The notes under the pieces are model-generated. The model was not told the DNA's origin. It did not search any database and saw nothing but the letters and a program-made list of their open reading frames with translations. A stretch of DNA of 64,000 nucleotides from Psychrobacter sanguinis (lineage in GTDB: Bacteria; Pseudomonadota; Gammaproteobacteria; Pseudomonadales; Moraxellaceae). Position 1 is the first letter of the stretch. Every line of letters starts with the position of its first letter. Location of the stretch: assembly GCF_020736705.1 (NCBI RefSeq), contig NZ_CP085990.1, positions 3,224,001-3,288,000 of the forward strand, in the 5' to 3' direction. Of this stretch, positions 59,101 through 64,000 are shown one piece after another. A program made the translations under genes and the position numbers.

Positions 59101-62100
59101 GCAGACGCGTCCGTAGTTTTAAAAGCAGCAGCAAAGTCTACCGCTGTCCACTGATCTTCAGTGGCAACGACTTGAGGATTATTCATAGTGCCATCAGCAG
59201 CATCAGGAGTCACTAGAATAGAAACGTGTTTACCATCATGAGTCACACTGTCACCAGATACTGTCTCTGTCGTGGTACCCGTGATTGTAAAGTTAATTTC
59301 ACCAGCGAAGTTATTTGGTGTCTTTAATTGTGCAGTATTATTCTGCAGCGCCTCTAGTGTCACTGACCATACTCGATCAGCACCACTGCCACCAAAGAAG
59401 GTAACCCCTGCACCAGCTAAGTTAAAGCCAGCAGGTAAGTTTTCAACTCGATAAACCACCTGCTCAGCAGCTGGGCTGTCACCATCATAAGCCTCGATAT
59501 CCGCAACATCCTTGATGAATAGGCTAGATAAGGCAATCTGATGGTTACCTGTACCATCTAGCGTTGCCTCGTCAGTGACATAAGTATAGTCCTTACCATT
59601 GATAGTGGCGGTCTCTTTTGCTAAGTCATCATTGGTTATTAGATCTGCCTTGCCAACAACTTTGATAGGTAGATTAAGAATAGGGCTTGCAATACCGCTA
59701 GTGCCATCCTCTTGACTTACTGCCTGTACTTTTAGATTTACCGTACCGCTGAAGTTCTCGGCAGGCACAAAGTACAACCCAGTTACGCTATTATTGTAAT
59801 CTTCAATCACTACCGTACCACCAGTAGTATCAAGTAAGAGTGTATCACCGTCTTTATTGGTGTAATAAAGCTGCCCATCTTTTGGTATCTCTGAGATGGT
59901 CACATCATAAGTCTCTGACCCGTCGTTATCACGCGAGCTTGGGCGGATATTGAGTGCAATGCCGTCGGTAGGAATGACGTCAGTTGTCATATCCGCAGCA
60001 GTATCACGATTATTACCACCGTTTATTGCCTGATCTTCGACCCCTTTGGCAGGATCAACAGCTAAAGTGGATGGGTCGGCTACGCCTTTAACCTTAAAGG
60101 TTAAGTAACTTCCGCCACTGATGGCTGTATCTGTTGCGCCACCATCTTCGTCAACATCGACCGTTTTTGCCTCAACTTTTACTGCTGTCTCAGCACCCCT
60201 GGTACGGTTATAGTCGCTATAGTCTCGCGGCGGGGTCACTGTAACTGTATCTAAATACTTCATCGGGATATCGACACCGTTGCCGTTATCAGTCAGGCTA
60301 ACTAAACCATTGCCGTCATTATAAGTAAATACCGCACCTTCAACTGAAGTGAAGCCGCTGTCACTCTTATTACCAAATGTCATATGAGCGAAAGTTTGTT
60401 CAGAGGTGTCCTGATTATTCCAATAGCCTTTTAGGTCAAACCCATCACTCTTAAGATCAAATGCTGCATCTTCATTAGCGTTGGCTGCGTAAGTATGACT
60501 TGGATTGATGGTAAGGTCATCTATGGCATCACTATCACTACGTCCTCCAACGACTTCAGCAACGGGCGTTACGACTACCGTTTGCGTTAAATCTTGACTA
60601 CCTGTTGCTGGTAGATCAATACCACCATCATCATCCGGATCTACCGTAGTTACTGTGAAGGTAAAATCAGCATCTCTGGATGAGTGTGCAGGCGGTGTAA
60701 TAGAGAAGTCTTCCAAATAAGCATCTAAATCAGCATTATCTGCCGGCGTAATACCACTGATAATAATCGGTGTCCCGCCACTGCTACCTACTGTCGTTGT
60801 CCCTGCATTGTCCTTATAAGTCCAGCCTTCAGGTAAAACAAACTGTATCGTTGTAATGGTTTCTGGTAATAGACCGTTATCATCTTGTTTGTCCTGCACG
60901 GTAAAGCCAAATTTATCAAGGGTGACAGCTGTGTCTTCTTTGGTTGTGACACCTTGATTATCAAGCTCAACTTGTCCTGCCACTGGCATTAACGTTAAAT
61001 CAACTTTGACTGTATCAATACGCTCTACAGAAGTATGCTTAGTAGCAGAATCAGGATCATGGTCTTGAGTATATAAAGAGACCGTAATGCCCTTCATATC
61101 TACAGAATCATAATCTCCAGGCTTAATGCTAATTTGTGGTTGTGAACTACTATTTACCTTTAAGCTAGTACCTGTGATATTACCTGAACCATCCTTAGTA
61201 ACTCCAATCAATACTGTGCCTGTATTGTCTACAATGAATAGCTGAGTCTCGCCTCCACCGGCGGGGGTAAATTCTACAGTTGCCCCTGGACGTAGGTTAT
61301 TAAGTATAAAGCCATAAGTTTCACGAGAGTTATCAGCACCTACTAAATCACCAAAGGTAGTTGTAATAGGTAATTTAACACTTTGACCCTCTAAAGCTGT
61401 AACCGTAAAGGTATTGTCAACAACACCTTCTCCAGCGGTGTAACCAAACTGGCTAGCATCATCAGTTTCATTATTTTTCTTAACACTGTCTGTAACAGCC
61501 TGCACATCAACATTGATGGTGTCATTTTTTGTTTCACCATTTACTCCTGCAAGCTTGTTACCGCTAGCATCAACCTCAAACTCAGTGACTGAGGTCTTAA
61601 TAGTGATATTAGTCGCATCGTCTTTAGGTGGTGTCAGCTTTAAGGATTCAAACTGATCCGAAGTCATAGTTAGTGTTTGTGTTCCAGGATTGTTGACTAT
61701 CATGTCATTGTCAAAATAGTCGCTTAATAAAATAGTGATCATCTGCTTGGCAGCTGGTCCAGTTGCTGTATACTCAACACCACCAAAATCAAGCTTAGTA
61801 CCCTTTGGTATATTGCTTAGAGTAATTAAGCCAATACGTTCTGGGTTGTCGCCATTAGCAGTGCCATTTAGGTCTATAGCATCGGTAATGGTTGGCGCTT
61901 TTAAGCCTGTCCCATCACCTTTAACTCGAATACCGATGTTGACGGTTGTATCTTCTTCAGTTTTAACTGACACTGATGCAAAATCTGGTTTATCAGATAC
62001 TGGAGTTACTGTAATACTAAGTTTTTCAGTACCCTCAGCTCTAGTTACACCGGCCACACCATTTGATACTTTGATATTAATATCAGGAACTTGACCGCTA

Positions 62101-63998
62101 TAATTATCTTCAGGTTCAAAGGTATAGTCGCCATTCCTTTCGATTTTTATAGTACCAATAACCTTACCGTTCACCTCAATATTATGTTCAATACCAAGAT
62201 CTGTAATTTCAATAATACTATCACCAATAGTGAAACTCTCTACCTGCAGTGTCTCACCATAATCTGGGTCTTGAGTATCATTATTAAATACATTACCGTT
62301 AGCAGCTTTATCCTCAAGGACAGTAACTACATCATCTTTAAGTACAAAGTTATCGTTAGTACCCGTGATGTTAAATTCAACATAACGAATTTCACTGGTA
62401 CTAATCTGGTTACCATCAGCAACATTACTAATACCTTTATTATCAGATACTTGTACCGCATACTTAATAGTAACTATTTCACCCCTAGGTATTAAATCTA
62501 GCAGTTCCGATGGAGCTATAAAATTCCATTCAGCTTTGCTATTGGTAGCAAACTCTGTATTTATTGAGAACATTGATTTAAATGCCAACTGTTCAGCTTC
62601 TGTTAGTACTAGATTATCAGAGGTTACAATGGTGGTATCATTCTTAAGATAACTTATTGATAGTTTGTCTTTGATATCAATATCGCTAAATCCGACGATT
62701 CCTTTTTCAAAAATACTAGAACCGTTCTCTGGTTCAGTAATATTTACAGAGTCAATTACACCGTTCCCCTTATCAATATTAGTAATAACGGGTCGATCAT
62801 TACTACCTTTGATAGTAATTTCGAGTTTAGATGTGCTTGAATCACCATCAGCATCAGTAATCGCATAGTTAAACGACTCTTTTAAAGTCTCACCTAAGCC
62901 AAGTTGCTGTACTTTTGCGTTGGTATTATCGAGGCTATAGGTGTACTCACCCTTGCTATCCACTGTCAATTTGCCATAAATACCCTGTATTTCAACACCT
63001 ACAGAGCCAGTGTCACCATTAACTGAACTAACTAAGACGCCATCTGCATCTTTGATATCATTAGTTAAGACATTACCTGCGATAACTGAGGTTTCAGCAT
63101 TGTTGTCTTCAAACATTGCTGCATCCGCTGTATCTTCTTTCACAGCATTAATATCTGGCTTAGCAATGGGCTGTGTGTCTATAATCTGAATATCTAAGGC
63201 ATCAGTTACCGTTGTGCCTGCTGTGGTAGTAAGCACAATATCAAACTTATCGAGCACGCTATTATCGCCAGCACTATGATTTTTAGCCTTACCGTTCTCA
63301 ATAAATTTATAAGTTAATTCACCAGTTGACGAATTATAGCCAGTAATAACTAACTTACCTTGATTCCCATCAATAGTTACTGGAGTAGTAGATGCTTTTA
63401 GGACTGATTCACCGCCAATGGTTAACTCGCTAACACTTTGAGGGTTAGTCACTTTGATAGTGCCCGTCACTGTAGCTCGTGAACCTTCTATTACACTGTT
63501 ATCGGCAGGAGTTATCATACCATCTTCATCTTTGACAGTAATTTTGGGTTCGATATCATTATCTAAGATAGTACCAATACCTGTCGTACCGCCAACCTCA
63601 AGCTGAGTCGTCTCATTGTTTTCAAGAACGCTATCATTAATTGTCGGATAGCTCACTGTAAACTCAGTAACACCCGCTGGAACAGTAATGGTGCCTGTTA
63701 CCGCATCATAGGTCACGCCATTGCTAAACGTAGGCGGGTTGCTGTAGTCTTCACCGGCTTTGGCACTGCCATCTTTTAATTCAAATGGATAGCTCACTTC
63801 AGTCTGAGTCGTATGGCTTAGGGTAACCTTATGAACTAAGGTGTCACCCTCAACAGCACTGGCTCCGCTTACGGTTACTGTCGGCTTGTCGCCATCTTTT
63901 GGTGTGTCTAAGATTGTGCCAGTTGCTTCTTTGGTATCTACCGCTGCATTATCTGCACTATCAATAACAAAGCTCAGGCGCTCATCTGCTTCATACAC
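56142..63998 (-). CDS. Giant RTX adhesin with type I secretion signal (partial, 5' end outside window)
   Basis: 2618 codons are visible to the stop at 56142; the frame is open to the window edge and the true start lies beyond it. The visible part is a chain of extracellular beta-sandwich repeats. Calx-beta/Ig-like modules come first (VTVSGASAVEGDTLVHKVTL with GEDYSN), then VCBS/cadherin-like ones (AKPDINAVKEDTADAAMFED, TITGTNDN-type ends), then many T1SS-143-type modules starting with KEDTAV or DEDTSI. The last ~200 residues hold RTX calcium-binding nonapeptides (GGAGDDTLIGGSGNDFLDGG, GGAGNDKI, GGAGNDTLL) and a C-terminal secretion signal ending LLIQTDITIL. Exported by an ABC-type I system in one step; likely role is surface attachment and biofilm formation (LapA/BapA-like). 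The Asp-rich repeats imply calcium-dependent folding. No frameshift in the visible part. Confidence 0.93.
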   Translation of the reverse strand: MYEADERLSFVIDSADNAAVDTKEATGTILDTPKDGDKPTVTVSGASAVEGDTLVHKVTLSHTTQTEVSYPFELKDGSAKAGEDYSNPPTFSNGVTYDAVTGTITVPAGVTEFTVSYPTINDSVLENNETTQLEVGGTTGIGTILDNDIEPKITVKDEDGMITPADNSVIEGSRATVTGTIKVTNPQSVSELTIGGESVLKASTTPVTIDGNQGKLVITGYNSSTGELTYKFIENGKAKNHSAGDNSVLDKFDIVLTTTAGTTVTDALDIQIIDTQPIAKPDINAVKEDTADAAMFEDNNAETSVIAGNVLTNDIKDADGVLVSSVNGDTGSVGVEIQGIYGKLTVDSKGEYTYSLDNTNAKVQQLGLGETLKESFNYAITDADGDSSTSKLEITIKGSNDRPVITNIDKGNGVIDSVNITEPENGSSIFEKGIVGFSDIDIKDKLSISYLKNDTTIVTSDNLVLTEAEQLAFKSMFSINTEFATNSKAEWNFIAPSELLDLIPRGEIVTIKYAVQVSDNKGISNVADGNQISTSEIRYVEFNITGTNDNFVLKDDVVTVLEDKAANGNVFNNDTQDPDYGETLQVESFTIGDSIIEITDLGIEHNIEVNGKVIGTIKIERNGDYTFEPEDNYSGQVPDINIKVSNGVAGVTRAEGTEKLSITVTPVSDKPDFASVSVKTEEDTTVNIGIRVKGDGTGLKAPTITDAIDLNGTANGDNPERIGLITLSNIPKGTKLDFGGVEYTATGPAAKQMITILLSDYFDNDMIVNNPGTQTLTMTSDQFESLKLTPPKDDATNITIKTSVTEFEVDASGNKLAGVNGETKNDTINVDVQAVTDSVKKNNETDDASQFGYTAGEGVVDNTFTVTALEGQSVKLPITTTFGDLVGADNSRETYGFILNNLRPGATVEFTPAGGGETQLFIVDNTGTVLIGVTKDGSGNITGTSLKVNSSSQPQISIKPGDYDSVDMKGITVSLYTQDHDPDSATKHTSVERIDTVKVDLTLMPVAGQVELDNQGVTTKEDTAVTLDKFGFTVQDKQDDNGLLPETITTIQFVLPEGWTYKDNAGTTTVGSSGGTPIIISGITPADNADLDAYLEDFSITPPAHSSRDADFTFTVTTVDPDDDGGIDLPATGSQDLTQTVVVTPVAEVVGGRSDSDAIDDLTINPSHTYAANANEDAAFDLKSDGFDLKGYWNNQDTSEQTFAHMTFGNKSDSGFTSVEGAVFTYNDGNGLVSLTDNGNGVDIPMKYLDTVTVTPPRDYSDYNRTRGAETAVKVEAKTVDVDEDGGATDTAISGGSYLTFKVKGVADPSTLAVDPAKGVEDQAINGGNNRDTAADMTTDVIPTDGIALNIRPSSRDNDGSETYDVTISEIPKDGQLYYTNKDGDTLLLDTTGGTVVIEDYNNSVTGLYFVPAENFSGTVNLKVQAVSQEDGTSGIASPILNLPIKVVGKADLITNDDLAKETATINGKDYTYVTDEATLDGTGNHQIALSSLFIKDVADIEAYDGDSPAAEQVVYRVENLPAGFNLAGAGVTFFGGSGADRVWSVTLEALQNNTAQLKTPNNFAGEINFTITGTTTETVSGDSVTHDGKHVSILVTPDAADGTMNNPQVVATEDQWTAVDFAAAFKTTDASAGDEVLESITLSADSLLAADLILSVDDVEVELVAGESYTYTVNQTIKFKYDDAKEHSDDDVSIDFDYTYSDTATLTDGSKVSQSTTRRATVEVTFQAVTDTPSMTLDVTDSTINNSGTDNTASVTVSLSSPDQDGSESFTRLEVNDVPEGLNVVGGILSDGIWYVDVPNNPAITTTAPTYELVLERNDSTVNIPKGSFTIKVTGITQDINGQGSDGSEARVEGSFDVILDRTGGGDAPVKPDLIDSFTSKAEIPAQLEDTGFTLGDILDATLNPATADTVDSYTFSLTDLPAGTVLESTNPAVSVQQIGGKWIISVDDASSLSPEEALDAVTVTPPKDFSTNVTDGTQDFTFNANFTVLDKDGGEEREQVSDVNVEIKPVTDPLDADGKSTTVATDEDTSIDININLINSADGDYVLLINGKLYIQVDESSLLTGTGPAGVLTDANDNPLNEVILNDNEVGDIPAGTYYELEVGTNPPDSVTVKYTPAENAYGNATITVNAAHKEMTDEAGYDSGTLTYEHEYTVEVSAQPDNLNITSNSGESIATAIGDEDSMIAIDYKISNIDEGDMASVITLDNIPNGYLVYYTNTNGVTVLASNNGNSGGNKLWSIDASKLANVNSGAAGETPNIFIKPPENISGEVTGIEMKVVNDSGMISDPLVIDLDVTPVADGVTANPSTILGRQGKWTTLNLNAVMQDTDGSETVNMVITDDGVSLTDDVLRFRVKSTGEMLTAVWDDSTNSYTITGITPEQINDLQIQSSVPLKGDLDFALSTTDKATGMTDSISTEVTETVSVDIAFSKTFVGTAENDIVDASGQSVAVNYKGGAGDDTLIGGSGNDFLDGGTGVNTLKGGAGNDKIVFSVDNALMDGGAGNDTLLINVADTSIDFSNFDTAVFNSIETIDMTGNGAQSLTNLSTSDVLDIINDTVMTNKGLVINGDSADSVSLTGNDWTNSGTTTQGGNSYHVYSFNDNNGTHELLIQTDITIL

Positions 63999-64000
63999 AG

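Noticed and set aside
62091..62495. 134-codon frame opposite to the adhesin gene
   Set aside because: Asn/Ile-rich antisense shadow of the repetitive adhesin; no start signal.
56142..63998. CRISPR-like or DNA repeats in the adhesin region
   Set aside because: Repetition is at protein-domain level with diverged DNA; no regular spacers. I saw no CRISPR array anywhere in the window.

Overview
The window looks like part of the chromosome of a moderately AT-rich gammaproteobacterium of the Moraxellaceae, most likely Psychrobacter or a close relative. This is an inference from the two-domain NirK-cytochrome c, the IS types and the very long RTX adhesin; no rRNA or other firm taxonomic marker is present. 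It is a chromosomal backbone interrupted by a defence/mobile island heavily scarred by insertion sequences.

Layout. (1) 1-4.2 kb: denitrification and copper module: nirK (copper nitrite reductase fused to cytochrome c) behind an NsrR-like palindrome, nirV, a SCO-type copper chaperone, then tRNA-Val(GAC). (2) 4.2-6.8 kb: integration module next to the tRNA: XRE regulator, divergent excisionase-like gene, tyrosine integrase and two small genes. (3) 6.9-29.2 kb, minus strand: a type I BREX phage-defence operon brxA-brxB-brxC-(DUF262/HNH BrxU-like nuclease)-pglX1-pglX2-pglZ-brxL. There are two pglX genes in tandem that differ mainly in the middle, specificity-determining part. The first is broken by an IS66 and an IS1 insertion; the second is intact. 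A umuD-umuC pair (29.3-31.3 kb) lies directly upstream on the same strand. (4) 31.5-33.1 kb: debris: a gene fragment, a truncated IS66 and an integrase 3' remnant. (5) 33.0-40.5 kb, minus strand: an overlapping three-gene operon of a small protein, an 807-aa tyrosine recombinase (broken by an IS3-family element) and a 1087-aa tyrosine recombinase-like protein. It resembles the gamma-Mobile-Trio (GMT) recombinase modules that carry defence cargo. (6) 40.5-43.2 kb: gene-poor DNA with two look-alike hairpins, an IS3-family element and a Sel1-repeat gene remnant. (7) 44.5-52.1 kb, plus strand: a three-gene set made of an Hsp70-like C-terminal/TPR protein (5' end lost), a compact UvrD-like helicase (broken by an IS4 element) and a 680-aa protein with a long acidic linker (broken by IS1 and IS3 elements). 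I do not recognise this set as a named system; it is the best candidate here for an undescribed, probably defensive, system. (8) 52.1-56.0 kb: a full IS66 with an IS630 nested in it, followed by a second IS66 end fragment. (9) 56.1-64.0 kb, minus strand: the 3' part (2618 codons visible) of a giant RTX adhesin of the type I secretion class, running out of the window.

How it fits together. BREX, the BrxU-like nuclease, the recombinase trio and the Hsp70-helicase set look like cargo and mobility genes of one or more defence islands. At least six IS insertions hit their reading frames. Removing each IS plus one target-site copy restores an open frame in pglX1, the trio recombinase, the helicase and the 680-aa gene. 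The breaks are therefore recent and the ancestral proteins can be read exactly.
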